NCBI GenBank assembly: GCA_003313425.1
Contig: NHZP01000016.1
Coordinates: forward strand, 868,001 to 932,000
From: Pseudopyrenochaeta lycopersici
Lineage: Eukaryota; Ascomycota; Dothideomycetes; Pleosporales; Pseudopyrenochaetaceae
Direction of reading: 5' to 3'
Length of the DNA stretch: 64,000 bases
The notes beneath the pieces are model-generated. The model was given only the letters and a program-made list of their open reading frames with translations, was not told where the DNA came from and did not search any database. The position numbers and the translations under genes are program-made. Shown one piece after another: positions 1-11,688 of the stretch (position 1 is its first letter; every line of letters starts with the position of its first letter).

Positions 1-606
1 TCCTGGACTACCCTACCATTGCGAAGAACAATTCACTATACAACACGTTGCCCATCTTCGACGTCTGGGTTGCTGGACAAGTCATGTCAGGCCTTGTTAA
101 CTCTTTCGGTACCAAGCGCATTGGCGGACAGGAAGAGATCTCAAATGAAAAAGCTCGGTTGATCTACGAAACGCTCGAGAAGCATCCAGATGTCTATCGA
201 GTCGTTCCAGACAAGTCGGCACGTAGCAGAATGAACATTTGCTTCCGAGTTCATGGTGGAGATGCCGACAAAGAGAAGGCTTTCCTTGCAGGCGCTGAAA
301 AGAAGGGTCTTCTTGGCCTGAAGGGTCATCGTAGCGTGGGTGGCATCCGTGCTAGCAACTGTAAGTGATCCTATAATATCCTTAATATTGATGGCATTGC
401 CCGTCATGCTTCGTGCAACAGCTGGGGGCGCATGTTCGCCCACAGGCCGCCTCAGCGTGGGGGAGGACTTTGTTCCAGGCCTTGACCGGATTTAAGCTGT
501 GCGGTCGGATCAAGCTAACTTTGTTTGCGCCACAGACAATGCGGTCTCTTTGGATGGAGCCAAACTGCTTGTTTCGTACCTCGAAGACTATGCAAAATCC
601 ACTTGA
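1..606 (+). CDS. SER1: Phosphoserine aminotransferase (3' part, cut by window edge)
   Basis: This PLP enzyme makes phosphoserine from 3-phosphohydroxypyruvate and glutamate in the serine pathway of the cytosol. The frame is open from base 3 (LDYPTIAKNNSLYNTLPIFD), and the stretch through GGIRASNYNAVSL is typical of the SerC/Ser1 C-terminal domain. I place one intron at 361-535 (GTAAGT to CACAG). It splits a Tyr codon and joins to a short last exon ending LVSYLEDYAKST with the stop at 604-606. The PLP-lysine region lies upstream of the window, so completeness cannot be judged. Identity is secure from the conserved C-terminal blocks; the splice is well supported because reading through it would lose the conserved NAVSL ending. 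Confidence 0.93.
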
Positions 607-2509
607 GTGTGGCTTTGCATGACAGCATAACAGTGGCTTGCAGATCTGCCTCAACCGTCAGCGTTCTGCTATACCAAGCAATACCAGCTGGCATCTCTCA
701 ACAAGATGCCAAGTCGTTCGGAGAATATAATCAATTTATTCAACGCTGATCTTCCCAGTCCCGTCTTGCCTCATAACCATGCGAGACCGCCTATATGCAC
801 ATCTCCTATAGTTTGCATTATCGGAAGCTTATCCTGAAGCACGCGGCTGTACCACAATCTTGCCACCTACTGACGACTGAACTGAGTGGCGGAATGGAAG
901 ATCGATGTTCTAGAAGGTTTTCTACCTAGTGGTGCGAGCATTATGCCCAGTAAATCTATATTATTGCCACCATAGCCAAGGTGTGCTGATAACTTTTGAG
1001 CCCATCCTGCCAGAACTGGCCTTCTGATCTGAATTGAGACGAGTCTGATCCCAATCGAACGTAGTCTTAGTTTCCAGTCGCGTTACAGTTCCAAATACCA
1101 AACCTCCCCCATTCACAACGCAGTCTGCCGCTGGAGGTTGACATTTAAGAAAGACGTCATCCCTCTCCAAAAGCGTCCTGCTACGTTTTCAATATCTTCA
1201 ATAGCTGTACTCACGGGTAAATTGAGGAGGTACCATGTGCAACTAATGTGTCCATGGATCTCCGTACCATTGGACAGTCAGTTTTGCAAGACAAGCTGGG
1301 CGTTCGGCCACGCGGTGACAATATCAAGGCCGATATGAAGGATAAGGCCCTTCTACTCCCATGTAGGGCGAAGGCCATTCTTGTACACTACTTGTTATCT
1401 GGGGTTTCCGTAGACTCCACTGCTGGTGAGTGTGAAATCGTGAATGGGTCTCGGTAAATTAACCCAATCCGGTAGTAGATTCCTGAGCTGACCCTTGCGT
1501 TCTTATAACATAGCTCAGCTATCTTGATACTAAGCGCACTTGCTGCTTGATGGATTATGCACCCAGCACAGGTTTGCAAGCCGGTCCCGGCGCCCGTTGT
1601 GGTGACAGGGGTTCTGGCGTTCCCTGTGTCTCGGGACATGGCTGAAGCGAGAACCTGCGGCACAGCCTAAACCCAGCGAGCATCAGACCCTCAGCCCGAC
1701 CACGTCAACCTCACCACCACCATCACCGACTTCGTGCCCCCCCCCTACCACAGCGCTTCGCCGCGTGGAACGGCATTGACTACCAAAATTGGAACGTCGT
1801 GACAGAAACGAAACCACATTGTTCAGAGCAAGCGCTTGATCTTGCTGGGCGAAGGTTGCACGATGTGAATGGTATTCAACATGATCAGAGGCAGACTCTG
1901 CAAAATTGATCGTGGCACGCAATGACGCTCTTCTCAGTACCAAAACTTGGTCAATGCAACAGCAAGGGCCAGAGCGAGGCCAATCTCCACAGCGGCTCTT
2001 CCGTGACGGTCGAGCAGATCCCGCACCATGGTGCCTGGACGGGTCTTACTGCTTCCGCCGCCCAGGCTACCTGGAACATGGGTAGCTCGCATGAGGTTGA
2101 AACCCCACCTCCGCTCTGTGTGGGAGGATACAGCCTGCAATATGAACGCACCTGAGCTCTGCAAATGCGGGCCTTCTAGCGAATGAGTTGATAGACGCCT
2201 CAGGACCGCCCGTCCCGAAACCCTGCACTACTGGCAGCTCCCATTAGTTTCCTCATATACTGTTTGGCGTCTCATACTCGCCTCCGTGTCCTACGCTTAA
2301 TGCTTCCGCTCTTTTCCCCCTTCCCTTCGTCGCTCTGCTGGCAGGCTCAGGCAACTTCTTAATTGACGCTGAGCTGGTCACTCTCTTGTTCACGACGTCA
2401 GTCAAGTAGCCTCCATGAATACCTAGACAATACCTTTCTTTAGCCGCTGCTGGTTACCAGCGAGATATCTTTCTTTTTTGTATACTCGTTAGTTGCGGGA
2501 GCTGGCAAG
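607..2509. other. Intergenic, 1.9 kb
   Basis: It lies between the serC-like gene and the seven-helix protein gene, both on the plus strand. Only short open frames without family resemblance are present. The best is a minus-strand ATG at 2029 running to 1934, whose product has one hydrophobic helix (VEIGLALALAVALTKFWY). I cannot support it as a gene. The last 250 bases are pyrimidine-rich on the plus strand and are probably promoter and leader of the next gene. No tRNA or repeat was seen. Confidence 0.5.
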
Positions 2510-4783
2510 ATGGAATCATGGGGCGCCCACTTTCCTCGACTCGACGTCCGGTCGCACTTCAACGTAACCCTCAACACGTCCGCCGTCCGTGAAGTTCCTT
2601 GGACGCAAACCAATACGACGAGGACCTTAATCGCCAATCTGCAACTGGCCCAGGTGCAGACGCTCCGCACGATGCACCTTACGCTGGGAGCGTTCAGTCT
2701 GGCTTTGGCGCTGTTGACGGTCCGTCGGATTGTGTCGGACGCGAGACGAGCAGCTGTAATCAAGGTTGCGCCAAGGAAGCAGTAAGTCAAGCAATGTGGA
2801 TAATGACTTTGGCCGCTAACAGCACTCAGGCGATTCAATGCCCTCCACAATGTCCACCCCGCCGAGACTTTCCCACTTGCGCTGGCCTGCGGTGCGGTCC
2901 TACAACAAATTATCTTCGTAGCAGTGCAGAGCACTTCACTTCATAGTGTATTATCTAACAAATGCCGGGGACTGTCGATGATTACATTTCCTGGTGAGTT
3001 GGGGACATTGAAGTATCAACGGGCACGTGTTGACAGTGACAGCGATATTTCTCATCGGATACATCACCATGGTTTTCGGCATCGAAACCGCTTGGAGGGC
3101 CTTCAGGCGCGAGCGATTCTGCCCCCGTGGAAAATGGAACACAACAATCTGTATTGGCCTGATCTCGACCTTGCTCCTGCTCACCTGGATGCCTACCGTC
3201 GCCTGGCCAATGTACAACCGGTGCTTTGGTAGTCTTATCTGGTTTACCACGCGATATGATCTCCTGGCGCTGATTATTCTCTGTGTTTTGGTATTCTTCC
3301 TCTTGATGTTGGCTGCCGTGATCAGCATTCAGCTGATGAGGACACCCGAAGTGGACCCCAATGAGCGCATTTCAGCTTCACGCATGACCTACTTCTTGCT
3401 GGTGGCCGCTTTGATCTATGTGAGTTTTCTGCGAAACAATCAAGACATGGAAGCTAATGACTTTAGATCCTTGTGATTCCAATCCAAATCCAATCCCTAC
3501 GACGAGACTTCATGAATGCTCTATCAACAGCTAGAGTCGCCGAGATCTCGCTCTTCTCATCTGGAATCGTCATCACATTCTTCCACCTTTTCCTCCGAAC
3601 AAACGCGATGCGAACGGTCATCCGACCAATTGAAGAAATGAAAGCCCCTACAAAGCAAAAGCGACCAAAGATCCGATTCTTCGGCCCCAGTGACCTGGAG
3701 ATGAGCATCAGCGGGCCAATGGCTCTTCAAACTAGCCGCCGACCAGAGAGCCGACAAGGCTTGATCGACGTCGGTCCGGAAAAGAACCGCTTCGATATCC
3801 ATCCAGAGTACTTTGTGCGACCTGAACGAGCGATGACGCCTGCGTCTGCAAAACCTGGCAGCCCGATTGACCCCACCAAGTGGCCTCTTCCTCCGGATGT
3901 TGATGAGAAGAAAATCGGGCATCAGCGAGGTAAGCAGAGCTATTCTCTGTTTCCAACACGCGCAGAGGACGTACCGCGTCTGCCTGCCACTGTCTATCAC
4001 CCGGATGCTGCGCAAGACAACTCGAGAGTTTCGAAGCTCGCTCTACGTCGCTTCACTCGCAGAAGCTCTATTACCAATGTTAGCGAAGCATTCGACTTTT
4101 TGACCAAACCAAAGCCACTCTTCGCAGAGCGACATCGCCGTGACCGAAGCAACGATAGCAGCGCGACGGTTCAAATTGGTCTTCGATTCTCACTAGCTCC
4201 TGCTACGCTTGCGGCAGCCAAGTTCGTTCAGCCTGAACGAGATATCGAGGCTTCAAGCTCAAGTGCCCCGCCACTGAAGCGTGGCGAGACTGATTCAAGC
4301 GGCGAGTCGCTAGGCCTCCCTATTCAACTACCATCCACTGCGAACACATCACCAGACGAAACACCCAGTCCCAGTGAATTTCCACAGCCACCACCGCGCA
4401 AGGCCTCGCCACCCATCCGACCCAGGATGCCCAGCCCCGCTAGAACTCCAGCATTCCCACTCACTCCAGCGCAGAACAGCAGTGCTTATCTCCAAGCTCA
4501 GCGCGAGAAAGTTCTCCCTGCACCACCGCCACGCTCTCCCATTCCCACGCCCCGATACGCCCCCACTGCATCCACCCCATCAATTCCAAGTGGACTACGC
4601 ATGAACCCGCTATCTGCCAATCCAGTCACTCCTGTAGCATCAGTAGGCTCACCCACAGCATCACAGCCAGGCACACCAGCATCAGTTACAGCCGGTACCC
4701 GAGCAGCGCCTTCGCCGACTGCGCGGATACCCCTTGGCGCTGGCACAATGTCCCGGAGTCCACCACCCAATGGCTGGATATGA
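2510..4783 (+). CDS. Seven-transmembrane protein with long Pro/Ser-rich tail, function unknown
   Basis: The model is four exons: 2510-2781, 2830-2993, 3037-3419 and 3467-4783 (711 residues). All three introns have GT..AG ends, are 43-48 bases long and keep the frame. Exon 2 recovers a coherent helix region (RFNALHNVHPAETFPLALAC). Seven hydrophobic segments lie in the first 370 residues; the last is near ARVAEISLFSSGIVITFFHL. The remaining roughly 340 residues are rich in Pro, Ser and Arg and look disordered, with many SP/TP sites. The topology resembles a G-protein-coupled receptor or other fungal seven-helix sensor with a regulatory cytoplasmic tail, but I recognise no named receptor family. 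Start is the first ATG after a pyrimidine-rich leader. Function is unassigned. Confidence 0.8.
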
Positions 4784-6046
4784 GCCCCAAGCCACGAGTT
4801 GATGCCTGAGGTTACTTGAGACGCGAGAGTTGCAAGATTTGCTATTCATAGACCGGAGTTGGCGAGAGCCGCTGTACGATACTGGGATTTCTGTCATTTG
4901 GCGGTTTGGGGCTGGGGAGTCTCGGCTGGGACAAATATTCCCTGGCGGCGTTACGGTTACTGTTTCATATCCTGTGACAGCACCACGCATTGGGCTGTGC
5001 ACAGGCCTCTTGTTGGAAGGCCAGCAGCGGCCTTGTCTTGTCGGACCAGATTTCCTTTTTCATCCTCACTGTTGAGACGTCACTCACGATACAAAGCACT
5101 CCTTTCACGACCCCGCAAATTCCTCGGTGCTGCGCAGGAAGCACATCCATTCTTTTCATCACACACAAATCACCCCTCCACTGACCCCCCTTAACCCCAA
5201 TTACTTCTTCTTCCTCCATTTACTCCTTCACATCCTTGTTTAGCAGTATATTGGCTCTCTAGGTCGCTTCTTAATCTTTGGGAGTCTGACCACCAGTTTT
5301 TGTATGTAGCTACCATCGACAAACGTTTTTTAGACTAGCAACCGCGCTGTAAAAGGCATACGTTCCTTGTTTCCGAGAATGAAATACAAACCCTTTTTTT
5401 TTTACCCATAACTTTACTATTCTGCCATTTTCTAAATTGCTCGTACTCACTCTGACTTCCCCTCTCTTTCCCCTTCATCCCCCCCCCCCCCCCTCCATCC
5501 CGTCCCTCCACCTCCCCCCCTCTCTTCCCCTCCACAAAATGAAACCCCCTCTCATTTACTTTCTCCCCACCCTTCACTCGCGAACACGCAATATGCAAAA
5601 CACCGACAGACGACTCGACTCAGCGAACTCGCCTGTTGGCTTCAGTTGCGGGGGGGAAAGGCGACCGATCGGCGCTTTTTTCCCTGTGATGCACGCATGA
5701 AAAATGTCAGCGACTCATTGACTCTTCGAGTCTCTTGATGGTGCCGAGCCCGAGCGGCTTCATCTCCCCTTGAATTCGCTCAACCTACGCTTTACATCTT
5801 GCCAGTCTGTCCGACGACGTAATGGGGGAGGTGCTTGATATTCGGCGGGGAGAGTTGGGTCCACTGTGTTTTGTTGGGGTGATTGAGAAGGCGCAGATGG
5901 GATCAACAGAGGTGCCGTGTGCATCTGGGGAAACGGCGCTGATGCATTTTCAACAACAAAGAGGACGTGGGAGTGTTTGTGATTTCTTTTTTTTTTCCAT
6001 TGTCTACGACTGTGTTGTATGACATGGATTACGCTATTACAGCGAT
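4784..6046. other. Convergent intergenic region
   Basis: This 1.26 kb lies between the 3' ends of the seven-helix gene (plus) and the amino-acid permease (minus). It holds homopyrimidine sequence at about 5452-5538 and an A/T-rich 3' region. Open frames here are short and of biased composition. I see no gene. Confidence 0.6.
5452..5538 (+). repeat. Homopyrimidine tract with a run of 15 C
   Basis: This is almost pure C/T on the plus strand, with 15 consecutive C at about 5479-5493. It is a low-complexity tract able in principle to form triplex or i-motif structure. The exact length may be unreliable, because homopolymers are prone to sequencing error. Confidence 0.85.
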
Positions 6047-7969
6047 TCATCGTCTCCATCTTTGCCAGAACTTCCATCCCACCTTTTCATCTCCTTCTTC
6101 CATCTGTCTGTATCTGCTCTGCTCTTTATTTCTCCTTCGGCCTACCCATGCAAACCATATTATCAAACCCACCACCATGAATGCTACTACTAGTAATGTC
6201 TGAATAGGCTCGGCAAATACTGCCCTGCTCAACAAGAACAAGCTAACGCAGCAGAATATAATAGGTGTGGTGATCCAGGTTTTGTAAGGCCTTTCCAGAT
6301 CCGGTTCTCGAACGCGTAGAATGATGAGACCCAGGACAGTCTGAAAGTAGAACGTGTATCCCGCAACTCCGTAAAAGGTGACAAGCGTATCAAACGATCC
6401 GATCACGATGTAGATTGCTGTGAGGAGCGCATTGAGCAACATGGCTGCAATGGGAGTGAAAAAGAATCCTGCGTCTGGATCGGCAAACCAATCCACCAAT
6501 TTCCGTGGTATCTTGCTTCTTGATGTTCCTGCGTTGATCGAGTGCAGTCGAATCGCCCTATGGTCCTTTCCCAGCCCGATACTTCCAAACATTTGTGGAA
6601 GATAGCCTTCTTTCCCCGCAGCGTAGACAAGCCGGCCCGATGTAAAGGTGGTAGCATTCAGGGCTCCAAAGCATGAGCCTGCGACAAACAAGGCTAGAAT
6701 GAGCGAGCCTATAGGACCAAAGACCTGGGAGCCAAAGGCTACAGCGACGGTGTTGGAGGACTCGATGACGGAGGCGGGGAGTACAAGGAAGTAGGATATG
6801 TTTGCGAGAATGTAGCAGAGTATGACGAGAGGAAGAGAAGTGTGGATTACACGAGGGAGGTCACGGGCGGGGTTTTTGAACTCGGCAGTCACATAATTGA
6901 CCTGATTCTGTTAGTGATGTTAACATAGTAGGGGAATTTCACGTACATTGTCCCAGCCGTCAAACGCCCACAGGCCCGCGTAGAGTGCTACAGCCCAATT
7001 GCTGACGTTGGTATTGGTGTCGTCAAACCAACCTCTGTTTTTCCAGTCCTCGTTTGCGTGGCCTTTGTAGGACAGGCCGGTTACCGCAACCACGATGCCA
7101 ATGACTGTGACGGCTAGCAGGGCGAAGAACTTTAGGAACATGAAGACATCGGCGCTTCTCGTGCCCAGCTTGGTGGATACACAGTTGAGCAGGGTGACAA
7201 GCACAAGTCCCACCAGCGCCACGCCCTTGTTCAACCATGTGCTCGCGTCCACGGCCTCGGCGCCAATTACGGCGCGCACTAGATACTCTCCGAATATTAT
7301 GGCGATGATGGCTGCTGAGCCCGGCTTCAGCACAACGACGGCACACCAGGTGAAGAGAAAGCCGGCCCATTCGCCAAAGATCTTGGAAAGGTAGACTTGG
7401 GCGCCGCCGTTCAACGGTATGGCGCCTCCGAGCTCCGCATAGCTCGCCGCGCCAGTCCATGCGAGGATGCCAGCCACGACCCAGACCAGCAGCGATGCGC
7501 CCGGCGACCCCGCGTTTTTGTTGACTTGCGATGGCGACGAGAAGATGCCGCTCCCTATTATAAGCCCAATCACCAGCGAGAGGCCATTGAGGTACGTCAA
7601 GCTCTTGTTCTTCTCCAGTGAGCCGCCGCTAAGCGCATTGGAGGGATCGAGCGCCGGGTTCGAGGGCGCGCCGAGCGCTGTGTAGCCCTGGGCGGTGCTG
7701 GACAGCGGGAACAGGTTGGGCGCAAAGTCGAAGGCCGACGACACGCTGTAGGAGCGGTTGTGCCGGGGCCTGTGTTCGTCGTGGCCGGCGGGATTGAGTT
7801 CCGACAAGGGGTCCTCGTCGTCGAAGGAAAGTCTGCGCGACGAGGGTGTTCCGGAGGCTGACGACTCCTCCGACGTGCGCCGCGAGGCATGTGAGGACGA
7901 GGCCAGCGAGGCAAGCTCGAGGGAATCGCGGGTCGGCGGCGGTGGGAGGTTGGAGTAGCGGCCGGCCAT
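6047..7969 (-). CDS. LAT-type amino-acid permease (APC superfamily)
   Basis: This is a plasma-membrane amino-acid transporter of the L-type/Mup1-like branch. Exons are 7969-6947 and 6901-6047 (625 residues), with one intron at 6946-6902. A second in-frame acceptor six bases earlier would add two residues. The N-terminal 120 residues are hydrophilic and Ser-rich with an acidic patch (SFDDEDPLSEL), as in permeases controlled by arrestin and ubiquitin. The core starts at LTYLNGLSLVIGLIIGSGIF, the substrate-binding unwound helix 1 with the GSGIF signature. About 12 membrane helices follow, including GWDNVNYVTAEFKNP across the splice. The C-tail is basic and aromatic. It is divergent from the mitochondrial LeuRS gene. 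The substrate (methionine, branched-chain or other) cannot be told from sequence. Confidence 0.9.
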
Positions 7970-8288
7970 GGTGCGGAGCGGAGAGGGAGGGCTACCTGCA
8001 GGCGGTGCTCCTCGCCATGTGCAGCCGTATTATATTATAGACGGAGGAATTAGCAGGGCAGATATCCAGGGCCCCTTTCTGCTCGCCTGAGCAGCCGTGT
8101 TGAGTGAATGGTCGAGCTGGCATGTGCTGTTGAAACCGACCAGCTGCTATGCCGCCGTGGGACTAGCTCCCGTTTCGGCGTTAGAGGTCCATCAAAAAAG
8201 TGCGGGAGTGCTACACCATTGGCGAAGCTTGACGCGAGCACGCCTTGCACGTCTTGCACGCCTCACGCTATGCGCACGCGGCCAGGTA
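7970..8288. promoter_or_regulatory. Shared divergent promoter, permease / LeuRS
   Basis: These 319 bases separate the two start codons. A TATA-like element (TATTATATTATAG on plus, 8029-8040) lies about 60 bases upstream of the permease ATG and fits that gene's orientation. No TATA-like element is evident on the LeuRS side. One TGAGTGA at about 8101 is close to, but not, the Gcn4/CpcA consensus TGASTCA. Confidence 0.45.
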
Positions 8289-11200
8289 ATGCAAAGCCTT
8301 AGTCTGCACCGTCTAGGCTGGCGACGTGCCCTCCGTCATCCGCGTGCAGTTGCGCCGCGAGCAGCCGTACAATGGGCCGGCATATCCACCGACCGACAGC
8401 GAAGAGCTGAAGATGCGGGCATAGAGACGCTCACGGCGAAATGGCAGCCTCACTGGGACAGGCTGGCACCGCAATGGGACCAATTGCGCAGAGCCGACAA
8501 GGGCAAGGCATATGTCCTGCCCATGTTCCCATACCCCTCCGGCACCCTCCATCTCGGCCATCTACGAGTCTACACCATCTCCGATGTCCTGGCCCGCTTC
8601 AAGCATATGCAGGGCTACGCAGTCCTGCACCCGATCGGATGGGATGCCTTTGGCCTGCCCGCTGAGAATGCGGCAATCGCGCGCGGAGTACATCCCGAGA
8701 AATGGACGCTGCAGAACATTGAGAGCATGAAGACCCAGATGAAGGAGATGGGCGGCCGTTGGGACTGGGACGTTGTATGCTTCACAGTATCCAGGAGACA
8801 TGCAGAGACTGGCTGGCTGACATGTCTGTAGGAACTTCGAACCTGCGACCCCGCCTTCTACAAGCACACCCAGCGCATCTTCCTCATGCTCCATGAGCGC
8901 GGTCTCGCCTACCAAGCCGAGTCGCTCGTCAACTACGACCCGGTTGATGAGACGGTCCTCGCCAACGAGCAAGTCGATTCCAATGGCTGTTCATGGCGGT
9001 CTGGCGCAAAGGTCGAGAAGCTCATGCTCAAGCAGTGGTTCTTGAAGATCAAGGAGTTCCAGGAACCTCTTCTGAAAGACCTGGATGTTCTGGCCGAGGA
9101 TGGTAGGTGGCCAGAGAAGGTGCTCGCCATGCAGAGGAACTGGATTGGCAAGTCGGAGGGCGCCAAGTTGTCATTCGACATCGCCGCGAAACAAGGGGAC
9201 CTCAAGTTCGACCCTGTCGACGTCTTTACCACTAGAGCAGATACACTGTTCGGTGTTCAGTATATTGCTCTTTCGCTGCGTCATCCAATCGTGCAGCAGC
9301 TGGCTCTGGGAGACGACTCGCTGCGGGCCTTCGTTGAGCGAGCGAGAGACCTCCCTCCTGATAGCAAGGAAGGCTTTCTGCTACCGAGCATCGTTGGAAC
9401 AAACCCCATCATCAAATGCACTAGTGCTGCCGATGCGTCTGTCCCTGTGTACGTCGCTCCGTACGTCTTGGAAGACTACGGCTCTGGAGCAGTCATGGGT
9501 GTGCCAGGCCACGACACCCGGGACCATGCATTTTGGCGGCAGAACGCGGGCAGTACGCCAATTGAGGTCGTCATTACCACCAAGCCTGGCCTTTCGCCCT
9601 TGCCGCTTGTGCCAGGAGACGAGGATAAGCCCGTCACCGAAAGAGGTTTTATAGCTGCAAACATCGAAGAGTTTGGAAATATGACTTCAAAACAAGCCGT
9701 GGACGAGTTTCTGGACAAGCTCTGCAAAAGTGGATATTCTGCCGAGAAGGTGACGAACTGGCGGCTCCGGGACTGGCTCATCAGTCGCCAGCGGTACTGG
9801 GGTACTCCCATCCCGATCATTCACTGTGGTTCCTGCGGTTCCGTACCTGTCCCCGAGAAAGACCTCCCTGTCGAGTTACCAAGTCTCCCTGACAGCTTTT
9901 TTGAAGGCAGGAAAGGCAATCCACTGGCTGAGGACGAGAACTGGAAGAAGACCAGTTGCCCAAAGTGCGGCTCAGCTGCAGAGCGCGAGACCGATACTAT
10001 GGACACGTTTATGGACTCTTCCTGGTATTTCTTCAGATTTTTGGACGCAAAGAACGAAACTGCACTCGTGAACTCTGAGAAAGCAGACGACGGCATGCCA
10101 GTGGATCTCTATATTGGTGGGGTGGAACATGCCATTCTACATCTTCTGTATGCACGCTTCATCTCAAAGTTTCTCGCCACGACCTCAGTCTGGCCCAAAG
10201 GAAACCTAGCACAAGGTGAACCATTCAGACGGCTCATCACTCAAGGCATGGTGCACGGGGAGACTTTCACTGATCCCGAAAGTGGACGTTTCCTTCGCCC
10301 AGACGAAGTCGACTTGACTAGCCCTTCGAAGCCACGCATCAAAGCAAACGGTCTCACTCCAAACGTCAGCTATGAGAAGATGTCCAAGAGCAAATACAAT
10401 GGTGTAGATCCTGGTGCTACAATCGCAAAATATGGCGCCGATGCTACGCGTGCGCATATGCTTTTCCAGGCGCCTGTCGGTGATGTGCTTGAGTGGGACG
10501 AGAAGAAGATTTCCGGTGTTCAGCGTTGGCTACATCGAGTAGTGCGGCTCTGTAATCCAGATGACGAGCTGAAGAACTTTGAGGTTCCAACAGAAGTCGA
10601 TGCGAAACTTGTCGACATCTTACAAGACCTCTCAGCGAAAGGTGTCTGGAATCCTGTAGCAGGAGAGACATTGGCCGCGTCCCTTACGCCAGAAGATGCA
10701 AAGGTCTGGACTAAAACTCAACAAACCATCGCCAGCGTCACAGAATCGTACGCGCAGACTTACTCTCTGAATACCATCGTCAGCGACCTGATGACCTTGA
10801 CGAATACTATCTGGGATGCACCGCACTCGTCCGCCGCAACACCGTATATCAAATGGTATTCTACCGTCCACCTCATTCGCATGGTTGCTCCAATTGCGCC
10901 CGGTGTAGCAGAAGAAGCGTGGCACCTCCTCGCCACTCATACAAAATCCTCTGCTCCTACTGAAGATGCCACTGTCAGATACCCAAGCTCTACTTCAGTC
11001 TTCTCATCCGGGTTTCCCCTTGCAGATCTCGACATCATCCCCACCCTGTCCCGCACCCAGAAATGCGTCGTGCAGGTTGATGGCAAGCGGAAATTCGAAG
11101 TCGACATCAACAAACTCCCAGACACCGTCAGCGCCAAGAATATGCAAGCCGTCTCTTCCTGGATCCTCGATCAGTTGCTCCAGACGGATCAGGGCAAGGA

Positions 11201-11366
11201 ATGGCTTGACAGAAACACAGGCAAGATCTGGAAATTGAGTAACACTTCAGAGTCGCATCCGGCCTTCGACATGATTCCAAAGGGCTGGAAGGTCATTGCG
11301 GTGAATGGAGGCGCGTTGTGTAATCTCGTTGGGCCGAAGAAGCCAAAGGCGCCAAAATCTAGCTGA
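8289..11366 (+). CDS. NAM2: Leucyl-tRNA synthetase, mitochondrial
   Basis: This enzyme charges mitochondrial tRNA-Leu. Exons are 8289-8774 and 8832-11366 (1006 residues). The intron 8775-8831 (GTATGC..TAG) joins RWDWDV to [10 protein letters not shown], a conserved junction. The N-terminus (about 35 residues, Arg-rich, no acidic residues) looks like a mitochondrial presequence. The class I HIGH motif is HLGH at residues 88-91 after PYPSGT, and KMSKS is at about 678-682. Between them sit the CP1 editing insert and the tryptophan-rich tRNA-synthetase core. The bacterial-type arrangement distinguishes it from cytosolic LeuRS. Start is the first in-frame ATG; the frame is open further upstream but only with non-ATG codons. 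In yeast the homologue also helps splice group I introns; I infer nothing about that here. Confidence 0.96.
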
Positions 11367-11688
11367 GGAGACATTGTACTATGTACGTGTATATGACTTG
11401 GGATGATCTTGCTTTTTCGCTGTATAACTAGGCGCATTGTGCATAGCCTGCTGGGAGTCGACAAGTTAGGTTGTATAGTATTGTACAATATCTACACTAT
11501 TCTAAATCTATACCGTCTTCCATCGCTCTAATGTTCTTGACTATCCTCTCTAGCATTCCATGTCGTTGTAATGGGAGAGTGTGACAGCTTTCAACACCTC
11601 ACACACTTTCGATATTGCTTCCCTTGATTGAAGCAGTCCGACAAACAGATTTCGTCACTGTCAACCCCTTCAAGGTACGCCCACATTC
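11367..11688. other. Convergent 3' region, LeuRS / AIM32
   Basis: It holds the two 3' untranslated regions. It is A/T-rich and I see no gene in it. Confidence 0.6.

Noticed and set aside
2440..2934. 164-codon minus-strand frame over the start of the seven-helix gene
   Set aside because: It overlaps two spliced coding exons of a coherent membrane protein and has no recognisable domain.
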